Shown: one piece after another, positions 47,893 through 61,265 of the stretch
Position numbering within the stretch: the stretch's first letter is position 1
Layout: the number at the start of each line of letters is the position of its first letter
Source of the DNA: Cavia porcellus
Taxonomy: Eukaryota > Chordata > Mammalia > Rodentia > Caviidae
Length of the DNA: 64,000 nucleotides
Direction: 5' to 3'
Assembly: GCF_034190915.1 (NCBI RefSeq)
Contig: NW_026947491.1
Span: forward strand, 25,670,101-25,734,100
Notes under the pieces: generated by a model
Seen by the model: the letters and a program-made list of their open reading frames with translations, nothing else
Database searches by the model: none
Told to the model about the DNA's origin: nothing
Position numbers and translations under genes: made by a program

Positions 47893-49419
47893 ACTTGCCC
47901 AGTTACTGCTGTCATCACCAGACATCTGTGGCAATTCCTGACTTTCATTTTTCACATCATCTGGCAGGTATCACTATTGCTCATTAATGTTACCAGCCCT
48001 GCCCACATCACTGCAAATTATCCCTGTGTTTCCTGCCAAGACTCTAGCTGACAGATGAGCAACATGAGACCACTGCATCAGAGCAAAAAGGTGAATTCTG
48101 AAAAAGGTCAGTGCCCTGACCCAGGTGACCTGGCAGGAGCCCGCTTGGCACCCCTTGTCTGCGTTGCTGTCTTTCCCTTAAGCTTCTACCCTTTGGTAAA
48201 CCACTTTTTCTAAGGTCACCAAAACTATAAAACATTTAAAATGTATAAATACAGCAAAAATGAACGCTTTTCTGAGACAGCTTTTTTTCACCTGGCAAAT
48301 GAGATAGGGCTCAGTAGCTGGAGAAAACGAAGTTTTGAGTTTCTACTACTACTACAATATCAAACACAACAGACCACTCACATGACTCCAGTGAGACCTG
48401 GAATCTGAACTTGGTGGCAGTAACACCAGGGCAGCTCTGTCTCATCTTGTGGCAGGGAGACTAGGAAACCCTGCAGCTCGTTGTGAATGCATCTCAGCTG
48501 CTGTGCTCCTCATTGTCCTGATTGAGGCTCAAAGAGCTATGACACCCCCAGGTGTGGGCAAAACTCACACCTCAAAAGGAGACACAGAACCTGCACCACC
48601 ACCTCATCCTGGTCTGCCATCAACAGGACGAATTGAGCCAGCAAAGCAGCAGCTCAGGTTCAGGGGTGCAGCCAGATGCTACTTGGCTCAAGCCAGTGAG
48701 GTTACCATTTCCTCATTTTTTCAAGCTCCGAAATTTACCCATAAATGCACAGAGTAAATTTTAAAAGGGGAAATGAATGAAGAAATTATATCCCCTGAGA
48801 GACAGAGGACCACCGGTGTATTCCATGTCTATGCCGCCAAGTCAAACACTGCTTTGTCCCAGGCCAAACTCTTTCCACCAAGAGGGATCACCAGATGAGA
48901 TGTGCTAAGAGCAGAAGGCTTGGTAGCAGTCTAACATCTGCCTCTTTTTAAGCTGACATTCTAGGTTTCAGATCTGGGCTTCAGTGGTTTTGTGGTTGTT
49001 GTGCACAGAGTCATCTGCTTGATTTACTTTTAATCAACAATCTGAATCTCTCACAAACATTGGTTCCTAGGATAAATGCTTCTTATCACGCAAAAGCACA
49101 CATTCAACCTCTGCAGGATTAAATGGGGTGGGCTCACACTGCTTTGCTTGACTGGAGATGGACAGGAAGTTATTAGGGTGCCGACATCCCTGCCTCTTGG
49201 GCCCCTCCACAAGACCTCAGTGTTTCCGCCAGGCCAGCCCCACCTCCTCAGTGCTTGCTAGATGTGTGTTGTTTCACACATTTAGTAGAAATCCAAGCCA
49301 ACTGAAGCAGCATTTCCTAAAACATTTAGCATACTTTATCAAACAAATTCAGACAGACACATGCCTGGCTTATTTCAGTTCGATCTATATGACAGTGACA
49401 AGGTGTTTAATAAATCTTG

Positions 49420-49720
49420 GAAGCAGCCTATATCAAGAGATGAATGGGTAAAGAAAATATGGTACATGTAAACTACAGAGTACTACCCAGCTGTTAAAAG
49501 GATAAAACTGAGGTATCTGTAAGTGAATGAATGTACTGAGACCACAATATTAAGTGAAATAAATCAGACAGTGAGGTTAAATACAGCATGTTTTCTCTCA
49601 GATGAGAAACTCAAAATATAAATACTTTTGGAGTGCAATAAAAGGAATAAGAAACAGCTAAACTTTGCGGAGATGGGAGGGGTGGGGTCAACAGATGGAG
49701 GAGGTGGAGGGAGGGAAGGA
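49420..49720 (+). repeat. Old L1 3' fragment
   Basis: GGAAGCAGCCTATATCAAGA, GATGAATGGGTAAAGAAAAT, AAGTGAAATAAATCAGACAG and TTTTCTCTCAGATGAGAAAC parallel the end of ORF2 and start of the 3' UTR in the L1 at 57280-57440, with heavy divergence. Confidence 0.75.
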
Positions 49721-52309
49721 GAGAGGAAGTGAAAGGGTCAAGATGCTTAGGTATCACAAACACAGGCTAATGGAAAAGGAGAAGAATCAAAAATGTCTTT
49801 AAAAAGTTGAAATTTACTTGGTTGATTGAACTTCTGGGGGTACTGCTACTAATGTGGAGTTGATCCTTATCCAGCATACTCATCATCCACAATCCAAATA
49901 CCTCCTCCAGTCAACACGGGCTGCTTTTCATTGGGCAAGACCCATTCTCCTGCTCAACCACATGATGATAAAAGCCTGGTAGATATCCGGGGAGGTGGTG
50001 AGAAGGCTCGTCTCACAAATGACTAGCATGATTGAATAAAAGTCTCTCCTCACCTTTAACCCGGGGCAAATTCACCTATGACAAATGCAAAGGAGGCAAA
50101 GGACAGCAATGAAGCTATAAAATGCTACCAAATAATGCAGTTTTCCAAGTTCAGCAAACACATTCCTATTTTCATCACATCAGAGCATGGAAAATGCTGA
50201 CACAGAAAGGCCAAATCACAGAGTGCCAACAAGCAAGAGCCCTAAGGACCCCATAGCAAGAGGAAGCCTGACATCAAGGGAGAAGAGGTGCCTGGCCCAA
50301 TAATCATTAGGTAGAAACCGTATTTATCTTGGGAAACACCCCCAAGAGAGGAGGCAAAAGTGTGCTAGAGAAAAGCCAGGAACCGCGTGGCGCTGCACTC
50401 ATCTCAAATGACGGCATCGGCCTCGAGAGGCATTAGTGGATAATAAGCAGAAAGCTAAACTTCATTGGCCAAAGTCACCTAAATCCAAAGGAACTGTGAT
50501 GTTCTGGAAAAGAGAATTTTCAAGGCAATGCCATGGAAGCTGACATTAATAAATGTGCTTCCCAAATACTTTTTAATACTCAAATGCCAGAGTCGTAGGT
50601 TGAAAGTGAACAGAGCCAATTTGACCATTTAAAGTTGCCAAATCCTCTCATAAAGAGTGGTGGCCTCTGGCAATTAGAGTCAGATGGGATACAAAAACAA
50701 CAGCTAGTCTAGATGAAACTGCCAAATGTACGACCAATTATTAACAGTCACATACTGGCTCTTGCAGCCCCTGGGTCCTCCAGCTCCCTCCAGTATGCCT
50801 GCGACAGGGCTCTGGGTGAAGCTCAAGACGAAGCATCATGCAGGCATGGCTCACTGCACACTCCAGCATGGCACACTGCATTCTTCCCAGTATCTTCTTA
50901 AAATCAGCAGTTAAGGAGGTGAAAATACAATCGTTTACTTATTTAAAAAAAAAAAAGTACATGCCGAGAGATACATACAATACCACGGCATTCTCACTTT
51001 GGAACCTGCCATTCAGTGCACGACAAATCAGCAACTGTGGGTGACACATGCTGTCCCAGAGTGTGATCCCATGTGGAGGACGCTCACCCCACTCACTGTG
51101 TCCTCTCAGCACTAACACATGTGTTCTATCAACACACGCTGCCAATGACAGCCTGCATAGATGCCTGAGAAGTGGTCTTGAGGCCTTGTCTTCCACAAAT
51201 AACTGGCTTCCAGGAACACTTTCCCGGGTGGTTTGTTAAAGAGAGGAATAGAAAACTCTTTTGCTGCTGATGCTGTGATTGTTGTCTGTGATGCTATGAA
51301 GAAGGCCACAGGACAGTGTCCACCCATGGCCAGTCATGGGCTCCTATATGCCCCACCATTCTCACACCTCTCAAAGCCTCTTAGAGCAACACAGGTTCAG
51401 GGGCACCCCAGAAGGGGATTCTGCATTTGAATCAATCTGAGAAAGACCAGTTCCCAGATAACTTTTGGGAAATTCACAATGCTTAGGGCATAGTGTAAGC
51501 TCTGTGAAGTCCTATGGTAAACAATATGCTTGACATTTTAAACATCATGCTTTTGAAAATACATTTCAGTACAGAATATTGATTTGAAATACCCTTGCTT
51601 ATTGTCTGGTAGGATGATGCAGCATATCTGAGGAAAAACTGGTATAAACTGCTTCAATAGGACTAAATTACAAGCATTTCTATAACCTGTCCTAAGAAGT
51701 CACCACATTGTCTGACCAACAACAGTTTTGATTGCACCTCAAGCCTGGGCAAGATGTACTGTCTACTGCTCTGTCCTTGGGAAAAATGGACACAGATCCC
51801 CATCTTCTGTGAAGCCACCATCATCCTGGTTCCAGGAGAAGTCCTGAGAGCAGGAAGGTATCTTGAGGACAGTGAGTCAGTTTCCAAATATGTCTGAGGA
51901 TGATTCTCTCCAAGGCGAGGAGCATGGAACAGAGGCAGAGGAAAAACCAGGCTCTTCAAGTCAGTAACTGGTTCTCGTGCTGCCTTTATCTCCACACTGA
52001 GCATGTTTGGAGCCCTGAGTGGCTAACAGCTGAAATCCCAATATCTTATTGTTTCCTCTCTAAATGAGCCATCCTGAACTTATATATTTCCTACAAATAT
52101 ATTAAGACATTCCCACTTGAATTGCATTTTAGTACACTTGGTACTAACTGCAAAGGGTCGTGTTTCTCAGACACCTGGTGTCTGCCAACCAGTGACACAG
52201 GTGGCAAAATACAACCACCAGAGAATTCCTTCCAACCCATGTGCCACGTCAGAGCTCTCTCCCCCTTCCGCCGCTGCAGCTCTTTTGGAAAAATGAGATC
52301 CCCGATTGA

Positions 52310-52790
52310 TTACTCATTCAACAAATACGTTTTGTTTCTGTTGAGTTGGAGCATCATGCTTACCGATGGTCCCTTAAAGGGTTTAGCAAATCACTTTTAT
52401 CTTTTTTATCTAGGTACCACTCCAGGCATTTTGGAATAAACCAGTGACAGAAAAAAACACTCCTTCTAGAGAAGGAGCAAAGGGAAAGGGAATGACAAAT
52501 ATATGCGAGTGGATCTGGTATAGGGTTTCCACCACATAATACAAGGTGGACAGGAAGTGAGGTATGACTCTAAATGGGGTCAGAGAAGGTCTCAGTGAGA
52601 AGGGAAACTACGAGAGACTTGCTGCAGAGTAGGAGCTGGCCACAACCTTTCTTTACAGGAGGAAATGGTTCAGGAAAAAGCAACAAAGACAATGGGGTAG
52701 GAGCAGGACAGGGTCAGGACACAAAGAACCTTTCAGGCCATAATGAAGTATGACTGACTCTGAGAGGAACAAGAGGCCACTAGAGTAACT
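52310..52790 (+). repeat. Ancient interspersed repeat (class uncertain)
   Basis: GATTACTCATTCAACAAATA, GTCAGAGAAGGTCTCAGTGA, GACACAAAGAACCTTTCAGG and CAAGAGGCCACTAG resemble a long old mammalian repeat containing 'agggccttgtaggcc'-type text. This is a weak match. Confidence 0.35.
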
Positions 52791-53599
52791 GATTTACTAG
52801 ACAGACACAGCCAGACAGACACGTCTTGCAGTACTCACTCTAGTCAGTGCACCGAGAGGATATACTGGCTAGGCGGGCAGGAGCAGGGAGACTGAGCAGA
52901 AAGGCTGTGATGGGGTTCCAGGCAAGGAGGGGACCACTGTGCTGGGGACACAGGAGCAGGTGACGGTAAGGTGTTGGGGTCAAGACACCTTTTCATAGCG
53001 TGGCTGACAGTATATCTTAGTGTATTGAACATGGCATTTGAGAAGAGGGGAGGACAAGGAAACCCTAAAGAATATAGTACTAGCAACAAGAGGGGAAACG
53101 CTGCCAAGAAAATTGCCTGGGAGGTGAATTCAGCATGGAACTGCGGAGGCTGCATGTGCAGCATCTACATAGAGACCAGGCCTCTGCACACAGAGGGTAC
53201 TTTACACAGGGCGACCCTGGGGCCTAGCACACGAGTGGGGAGAAACACTGAAGCCCTCCCATCAACTTCTGTTGTGAAATAACATAGACAAATAAACATT
53301 AAGGCTCACATTGTAAGTACTCTATGTCAGTGTCCTGTGATGAGCTATCATGATTGAAAGCTCTAAAAGGTTTGCCATCATTGCTTTGTGCTTTCTTCCA
53401 CTACTTCATGCTACTTCTTTAGGCAATGCATGCATATAAACAAGGGATTTTAGGTGGCTTTAGAGGTGTCTCCTATGTCGATTCTCCCCGTGCTGCCCCT
53501 TTCTAGGCAGGCTGGGTACTGCTTCAACCTACCACCAAAGAACCTTGGCATTGCTTCCTGCGTCCTTTGAATTTTCCAATTCTATAAGGAGTCTAATAG

Positions 53600-53740
53600 G
53601 GTCTTCATTTGCAGGAAGGTGGAGGGGGCTGGAGGTCATCCTGTTAAGCCAAATGAACCAGACAAAGAAGGACAGTGATCATGCATCCTCTCTCATGTGG
53701 AAACCAATGCTGCCTCCTCAACACTAAGTTTTAGTGTTAA
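53600..53740 (+). repeat. Old L1 3' fragment
   Basis: GGAGGTCATCCTGTTAAGCC, AAATGAACCAGACAAAGAAG and CATGCATCCTCTCTCATGTGG resemble the tail of an old L1. It lies just upstream of, but independent from, the younger L1 at 53981. Confidence 0.65.
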
Positions 53741-53982
53741 AATGGGACAGCACATTACAGGCATTGGCTCTTGTGAAAGAGTTCACAGGTGCTCCCTGTC
53801 TCAAAGGTGGGAGGGAAGGGAGCGGGAAGGCAAGGAGGGTCCGTTTTCACAAACAGCAATAATATCACCTCCTTGAGAAGCTCCTTGTTTCTGTTACTTT
53901 AATCTCTGAGCACCCTAACTACAGATTTCACGGTTTTCTTAAAGCAATATAGAAGAAAGTGTGTTCCTTTAAATACAAACTC

Positions 53983-56900
53983 CAGAGCACCAAGTTATAT
54001 AAAACAACTATTAACAGAAATGAAAACTCAAATTATCAGTAACACAGTTGTAACAGGAGACCTTAATACGCCATTGACACCAAGGGACAGATCAACCAGA
54101 CAGAAAATGAGCAAAGAAATAACAGAATTGAATCACACCTACGAACAAATGGATTTGATAGACATATACAGAATGTTCCACCCAACAACATCAGAATACA
54201 CATTCTTCTCAGCAGTACATGGACCATTCTCTAAAATAGACCATATATTAGCTCACAGAACATATTTAAACAAATGGAAAAGAGTTGAAATCATCCCTTG
54301 CATGTTATCGGATCATAGCGCTCTGAAATTAGAAATTAATGATAAAAGATACTGCAAAAATCCCGCAAACACATGGAAACTGAATAACACACTCTTGAGT
54401 AATCAGTGGGTCACAGAAGAAATTAAAGAAGAAATTAAACAATACCTAAAATAAAATGAAGATGCAGATACAACTTACCGGAATTTGTGGGATGAAATGA
54501 AAGCCGTCCTCGGGGGAAAATTTATTGCACTGACTTCCCACATCAGGAAATCAGAACAAATACAAATAAGTAACTTGATGCTACACCTCAAACAGCTAGA
54601 AAAAGAAGAGCAAGTCAAGCCAAAAGCCAAAAGAAGAGAGGAAATTATAAAAATCAGAGCAGAAATCAATGCAATAGAGACTAAGAAAACAATCCAAAGA
54701 ATCAACGAATCAAAGATTTGGTTCTTTGAAAGAATAAATAAAACCGATAAGCCCCTACCCAACCTTATTAAAAAAAGGGAAGGAAAAGCTCAAATTCATG
54801 CAATAAGAAATGAAAAAGGTGAAATCACTACAGACCCAATAGAAATACAGAAGTTCATCAACACCTATTTCAAAAACCTCTACTCTCAAAGGTTTGATAG
54901 CACAGAAGAAATAGATTCTTAGAAACATATGAAGTACCAAAGCTAGATCCAGAGGATGTAAACCTGTTGAATAACCCAATCTCTGTTAATGAAATTGAAA
55001 ATGTAATTAAGTCCTTACCTACAAAAAAGAGCCCAGGCCCAGATGGATTCACTGCAGAATTTTACAAGAAATACAAAGAACACCTAATGCCGACACTCCT
55101 CAAACTATTCAATGAAATTGAAAGGGAAGCAATCCTTCCTAAGTCATTCCTGGAAGAAAATATTACTCTACTACCAAAATCTGAGAAAGACCCAACTGAA
55201 AAAGAGAACTACAGACCGATCTCCCTAATGAACACAGATGCAAAAATCCTCAATAAAATATTGGCAAATAGGATCCAGCAAATCATCAAGAAGATTATAC
55301 ATTATGACCCTTCCCTTCCCTTCCCCTCCCTTTCCTTCCCTTCCCTTGCCTTCATCCCAGGAATGCAAGGATGGTTCAACATACGTAAATCAATAAATGT
55401 AATCCACCATATCAATAAAGCCAAAAGTAAGAATCACATGATCATTTCTATAGATGCAGAAAAAGCCTTCGATAAGGTCCAACATTCATTCATGATAAGA
55501 ACTTTACAGAAAATTGGAATAGATGGTGTTACCTCAATATGATAAAGGCCATTTATGACAAACCAACAGCCAGCATCATACTAAATGGCCAAAAACTGAA
55601 AGCCTTTACTTTAAAATCAGGCACAAGACAAGGATGTCTTTTATCACCACTCCTATTTAATATAGTACTGGAAGTACTAGCCACAGCAATTAGGCAAGAG
55701 AGAGAAATAAAAGGGGTAAAGATAGGAAAAGAAGTTAAATTATCATTGTTTGCAGATGACATGATACTCTATCTAGAAGACCCCCTAAACTCCATTGAAA
55801 GACTCTTAGATACAATAAATAAATTCAGTAATGTAGCTGGATACAAAATCAATACTCCGAAATCAAAAGCATTCCTATACACGAACAACAAAATCACAGA
55901 GAGGGAAATAAGAGAAACTGGACTATTCACATTAGCAAGCAAAAAAATGAAATATTTAGGAATTACTCTTACAAAAGAAGTGAAAGACCTATACAAGGAA
56001 AATTATAATACACTCAAAAAAGAAATTGAAGATGATCTCAGAAAATGGAAAAACATCCCTTGCTCATGGATAGGAAGAACAAACATTGTGAAAATGGCCA
56101 TTCTCCCAAAACTGTTATACAGATTCAATGCAATCCCAATAAAAATACCATCAACATACCTTATAGATCTAGAGAAATCACTCCTAAATTTCATCTGGAA
56201 CCAGAAGAGACCTAGAATCGCAAAGGCAATTCTAAGCAGCCAAGGCAAAGCAGGAGGCATCACAATCCCTGACTTGAAATTATACTACAAAGCAACAGTA
56301 GTAAAATCAACATGGTATTGGAATCAAAACAGAGGCGAAGATCAATGGAATAGATTAGAAGATACAACCACAACTACAAACACACTCAACCACCTTATCT
56401 TTGATAAAGGAGCCAAGCAGGTTCACTGGAAGAACGACAGTCTCTTTAATAAATGGTGCTGGAAAAACTGGCTCTCCACTTGCCGAAAACTAAAGCTAGA
56501 CCCATGTCTATCACCATGTACTAAATTAAAATCTAAATGGGTCAAAGATCTGAATATTAAAACAGAAACACTAAATCTATTGGAAGACAAATTGGGTAGA
56601 AACCTTGAAGACATAGGAGTAGGTAGAGAATTCATGAACAGGACTCAAACCGCACGGGAAATACTTCCCAGAATCAATAACTGGGACCATTTCTTATTAA
56701 AAAGTTTCTGCATGTCAAAAGAAATCTCCAGCATAGTGAAAAGAAAACCCACAAACTGGGAAAAGATTTTAGTGAACTCTCTCTCAGACAAGGGACTCTT
56801 GTCTAAAACATATAAAGAATTAAAAAAAACTCAGACCCCCAAAATTCAAAGATCCAATCCAAAAATTGGCATCTGAGATGAATACGCACTTCTCAGATGA

Positions 56901-57460
56901 AGAAATACAAATGGCAAATAAATACATGAAAAAATGTTCACCATTATTGGTCATTAGAGAAATGCAAATTAAAACCACACTGAGATACCATCTCACTCCT
57001 GAAAGAATGGCCAGGATCAAGAAAACCAACAACAACAAATGCTAGAGAGGCTGTGGGGAAAAAGGAACTCTCCTACACTGTTGGTGGGAGTGTAGATTGG
57101 TACAACCTTTGTGGAGGTCAGTCTGGAGATTTCTCAAAAAGTTGGGATTGGAAGTCCCATTTATTCCACTCCTAGGCATATTCCTAGAAGAACTGAAAGC
57201 ATTAAACCACAGTGATATATCTGCACCTATGTTTATAGCAGCACAATTTGTAATTGCCAGAACTTGGAAACAACCCAGGTGTCCATCAACTGAGGAATGG
57301 ATAAAAAAGTAGTGGTATTTCTATACAATGGAGTATTACTCAGCTATAAAGAAGGATCACATTGAGATATTTATCAATAAATGGGTGCAGCTTGAGACCA
57401 TACTCATAAGTGAAATAAATCAATCTCGCATGTTTGAATACCAAATAGTTTCCCTAATGT
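53983..57460 (+). pseudogene. L1 C ORF2 remnant (endonuclease part, RT, C-terminal region)
   Basis: In order: the endonuclease part with GDLNTPL, KIDHIL and LSDHSALKLEI, all retained (54020-54454); a stop near 54453; the linker to 54922; a frame change near 54923; RT fingers and palm (54967-55542, with [20 protein letters not shown] and [11 protein letters not shown]); a second frame change near 55540; the RT core with the active-site FADD box ([15 protein letters not shown]), on to 56876; and a C-terminal part in shifted frames with a Cys-rich motif ([18 protein letters not shown]), fading after 57460. The 5' start of the protein is missing. There are few breaks for its length, suggesting a fairly young copy, but it cannot encode active ORF2p. 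Confidence 0.92.
55308..55350 (+). repeat. TTCCC microsatellite inside the L1 C RT region
   Basis: CCC TTCCC-type units replace the codons that encode Q-V-G in the equivalent place of L1 A ([10 protein letters not shown]). Here the reading is [10 protein letters not shown] ... LAFIPGMQG, a net gain of about 33 bases that keeps the frame open. Confidence 0.93.
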
Positions 57461-58637
57461 AAGTAATGATTCAAATATATAAAAATATGTGGCAATCATG
57501 ATTCCCCATTATGTGGCCTTGAAGCCTTATAAAGTTTTCACTTATTAATTGGAAAGGCTTTATTCTGGGCTTCTTGATATGGAAATATTTGAAGCTATAG
57601 TATATGAAGTTTTATTGAAATATTTCAAGGAAAAAGACAGACACTATGGTAACTACTATTAAGTCGGGTTATTTGGTGGTGTAGCACTAGGTTGCTGAAA
57701 CAGTCATGCTTTGACCTGTGTTGTTATATTGTTGTGTCCTTTTTTATCTCAATCTCTCCCTTCATTAAAAAAATCATTTAGTTATTTTTTATGGTTTTTT
57801 TAATTAAGGGGAAAAATTGAAAAGATTAGCGGGATGTATAATAGTAGCTTTTTTTGATTTCCTATTAACTTGTTTTGAAGTCCTGTAATATTCCCACTAT
57901 CTTGTTTTGATTGATTAGACTCTGTTTCATTCTGTATGATGGTGTCAAGTTAGAGGGTGTAGGCAACTACTTTGAAGGCAGTAAGATTCACTAAGATGCC
58001 TATTCTGGTTTGACTATTGTCTCCTTTGGAAGTCCTGTAATGTTTACAATGGTTAAGTTTTATTGGTCTTGTTCTCTACTGTTTTGTTCAACTTTATAAT
58101 ACCTAATGAGATAGACAATTCTTTTTAAGGAAACAAGAGACATTATGGTAACCATTGTTGATAACCTTGTAGTCTGTTTTTGCGTCATGTGCTATGTCTA
58201 TCCTTGGTTTTGACTGACAGCTTTGTTTTGCCATATTTGACTTTATTCTCTCCCCCCCAAAAAAGTAATAAGAACTAAGGAGTAATAAAACCCAAGATAC
58301 TAAGTTTTGTTGTAAACAAGAGAAGGAAAACAAGTGCTCTAAAAGATACAACAGCAACTGTGTTTAGGGGTGTTAAATAGCTGACCATGTTTTTGGTTGG
58401 ATCATTGAACACAACTGTTTGCAGTCTCATTGTTTGAATGTCTACTTTGTATGCTTTGATACTGTGACTTGAGCAACTATCTCTAAGATGATAATATGTA
58501 GTCTATTAACTGGTGATTTCTTACTGTTTTTTTTTTTTTGTAGTTCTGTATTACTTGTACCCTTACACCGCTGTGTTTTGTTTTGTTTTTTCTCTTTTTC
58601 CTTTTAAATACAATTAAAAAAAATAAATACAAACTTT

Positions 58638-58772
58638 GGATGGGTGTGGTGGTGCATGCTTATAATCCCCACACTCCAGAGGCTGAGACAGAGACAGAAG
58701 CATCACCGTGAGCTCCAGACCAGCCTGAATGACATAGTGAGACCCTGCCTCAAAAAAAAAAAAGCTTTTCTT
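58638..58772 (+). repeat. B1-like SINE inserted in the 3' target duplication of L1 C
   Basis: TGGGTGTGGTGGTGCATGCT, GGCTGAGACAGAGACAG and GAGACCCTGCCTCAAAAAAA are B1 landmarks. It is flanked by AATACAAACTTT at 58626-58637 and 58773-58784. A short CTTTTCTT lies between the A tail and the right copy. Confidence 0.9.
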
Positions 58773-59339
58773 AATACAAACTTTATGTTCTCATGGAAAC
58801 ATAAAATTTAGAATAGCTCTGGGAGCTGCAAAAATATCTTCTGATATTTTCAAGGTTAATAATAATCAGAAGCACTGTAAAGCTAAGCTAATAGGTGACC
58901 TTTATGGCAGTATAAACCATTAAATTAAGAGAAATCACAAATGTGAAAAATTAAAATTATTTCTCAAACAGTGGTACCATCTGAGTAAAAGCATTCACTA
59001 CAGACTAGAAATTCTTGCTGAGAATCACAAAGCATATAAATCAGGAAACAGAAGTAAACTCTGAAAGCTTCTTTTTCCTTTATCCAACTATCTAATTCTT
59101 CACCAATAAATTCATTCTTCCACCTGAGGTCTACAGTTCAGGGGGGCAAATCATTGCTATTAAATGGTGTGGCTTGTGATAATATAATGGCCCTGAGAAG
59201 GTGAAGAATAAGAGACATGACTTAAAGGTGGGGAGGAACTCCTGCAGGAGAGGCAGAGGTAGGGCAGAGTGTGTCAGGCAGAGCCAGCTGCATATCACAT
59301 GGAACACAAGGAAACGGTGTGTAAGGACCCACATCACCG

Positions 59340-59460
59340 TCACAGGCGACACATTATGACATTTCATGATGACAGCGACAATGATGACAACTGTAGAACA
59401 GCCACAAGTGTTCTCACTCCCTGGGTGCTGGCACTGTGCCGAGCGTGTCTGTGGCTGGTG
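59340..59460 (-). repeat. MIR-like fragment
   Basis: GATGACAGCGACAATGATGA and GCTGGCACTGTGCCGAGCGT resemble the antisense MIR 5' part ('aataatagctaacat ... ggcactgtgctaagcg'). Confidence 0.4.
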
Positions 59461-60763
59461 TCCTGTTGTGATCTGGCAGGCTGGCGAGGTGAGGACAAAT
59501 GGCACAGGGAGCACTGGCTCTACACAAAGGTGCCCTCTCCGCTTCTTAGCCCAGCGGCGCTGTCTTCCTCTGGAAGAGACTGTCTCCCACCCTCAGCAGA
59601 CAGTGACAAATCTCAAGAGACACTAAAGACTAGGGCAGAATCCTGAACGTAAGGCACTGCGCAGTCTGTCTCACACAACAAAAGCAACAGAATAAAGCCA
59701 TATGGAAGGAAATAGCCACAAAGGAGTTTCAAATATGCTCCATCTCAAGACAAGGTGCAAATCCAGCTTCCGCTCCTCAACATTGTGTCAGATGAAGGGA
59801 TAAAGCTCATTTTCAAACTCAACAAAAAATGATTTGAATGAAAATTCCAGCTTTGCAGCATGGCTCAAGGGCCATGCTGACCACAGCTACTGACCTGGAA
59901 AGCCATGACAAGGAGCAGAAGGCTGTTCCCACAGAAACTGGGAAATGCCCACACTTAGAGGAAGTGAACAGTACAAGTGATAATCCCACTGCTTGACATC
60001 TTTAACGCAGCAAAAATACATTAGAAGCACAGGAAACATGGAGTAATAAAGAAGATACTCAATGGTTCAACTCCTCTAAACAATCCAAATCTCACTAGCT
60101 ACACGTTATCTTTTATTGCAAATCATTATTGCGACACAAAGTCTGCAAGAGCCACAAAAAAAAAAAAAACCCACAAAAACTCCAATGCTTCAGCCTGAGA
60201 TTCTCAAAAGGTTTGGTCATTATTCATAGAAAAGACTGGAATACACAGCCTTGCTGGTGGACATATCCTTTCTCTCTACTGGACATTCATTCCCAGAGTG
60301 GCCGTACTTACTGTAAAGGGTGGGAGCAAACTAGTGCACTGTAAAATTCCTGGTTAAGAAAAACTCAAGCCAACAATGAGCTCTAGATTGTTCTTCATGC
60401 TGTGTAACAGAAACTCAAACAGTGACGTGGCAAGGCGAACAAGAAGAACAAAGGAAGAAGGGCACAGAATGGGACAAATTCTGCTTGAAACTTTCAAAAA
60501 CATTAAGTGAGCTCTTTTGCAATAAAAAATAAACTGCTCTGGAGGTATTGCATTTCTCATACTATGAAAAGAGGACAAACCAGAATGATTCTGGTTATTT
60601 CTAAAGACATGTGACATTTAGGTTTTAGACCTAATTCTCTCACTTATACTGGGCATGATCGTAGCAGAAGTCTGACTACCCCTGCATTGCTGATTCACAG
60701 GGACAGCCTGGTAGGGTGCCAAGGGGCCTCAAAGAGACCAAGAATTGGAATGACATTGACCTT

Positions 60764-61265
60764 TTTTTTTTTTTTTGTAATTTTTATTTAAAAAAATAAA
60801 GCCAAGAAAAATAAAACAGAACAAAGCTAATCAAACAAATTCAAAGAGGTACTCAAGGAAAAAAAATCCACTGAAAGCTGGCAAAACCATTTAAATGAAG
60901 CTGAGGACAGAAATTTCAGACCTTGAAGACAGGATCACAGTTAACGATCATGAAAGGATAGAATTTTTAAAAATAACAAAGCAGCATGAAATAAATTGTC
61001 ACATCAAGAAAACAGAATGACCACAAATAAACAACCTAATGCTACTCTCAAGCTTCTGGAAAAACAAGAACAAGTAAATCCCAAAGTTCACAGAAGACAG
61101 GAAATTGTAAAGAATTGTAAAGATCAGAAATTAATGCAATTGAGACTAATAAAACAATACTAAGAATTAATTAATCAAAGAGCCAATTTTTTGAGAGAAT
61201 GAACAAAATTGATAAACCTCTAGCCAACCTTATCAAAAAGAAAAACTCAAATTCACACAATAGCT
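60764..61265. mobile_element. Rearranged L1 fragment (3' end inverted against ORF1 and ORF2 pieces)
   Basis: A T run then antisense L1 3' end (60764 to about 60850: ATAAAACAGAACAAAGC type) is followed on the plus strand by an ORF1-like piece (about 60865-60955, AATTTCAGACCTTGAAGACA, parallel to the antisense of 2590-2680) and an ORF2 linker piece (about 60975-61265, encoding MNKIDKPLANLIKKKNSN, parallel to 54540-54790). No clear target duplication was found. See the finding on twin priming. Confidence 0.75.

Larger units (their letters stand above)
53981..58624 (+). mobile_element. L1 retrotransposon C, 5'-truncated, with target-site duplication
   Basis: A 4.6-kb plus-strand L1 that starts within the ORF2 endonuclease domain, continues through RT and the Cys-rich C-terminal region to about 57460, and has a 1.1-kb 3' UTR ending TTTTGTTTTGTTTTTT...AATTAAAAAAAATAAA. 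The flanks share AAATACAAACT (53971-53981 and 58625-58635). The site CCTTT/AAATAC resembles the L1 endonuclease preference for T-rich/A-rich junctions. The 5' junction is ambiguous by a few bases because the target resembles the L1. It is antisense to TMTC1. Confidence 0.93.

Noticed and set aside
54475..57038. Minus-strand open frames over L1 C
   Set aside because: They are antisense shadows of L1 ORF2.
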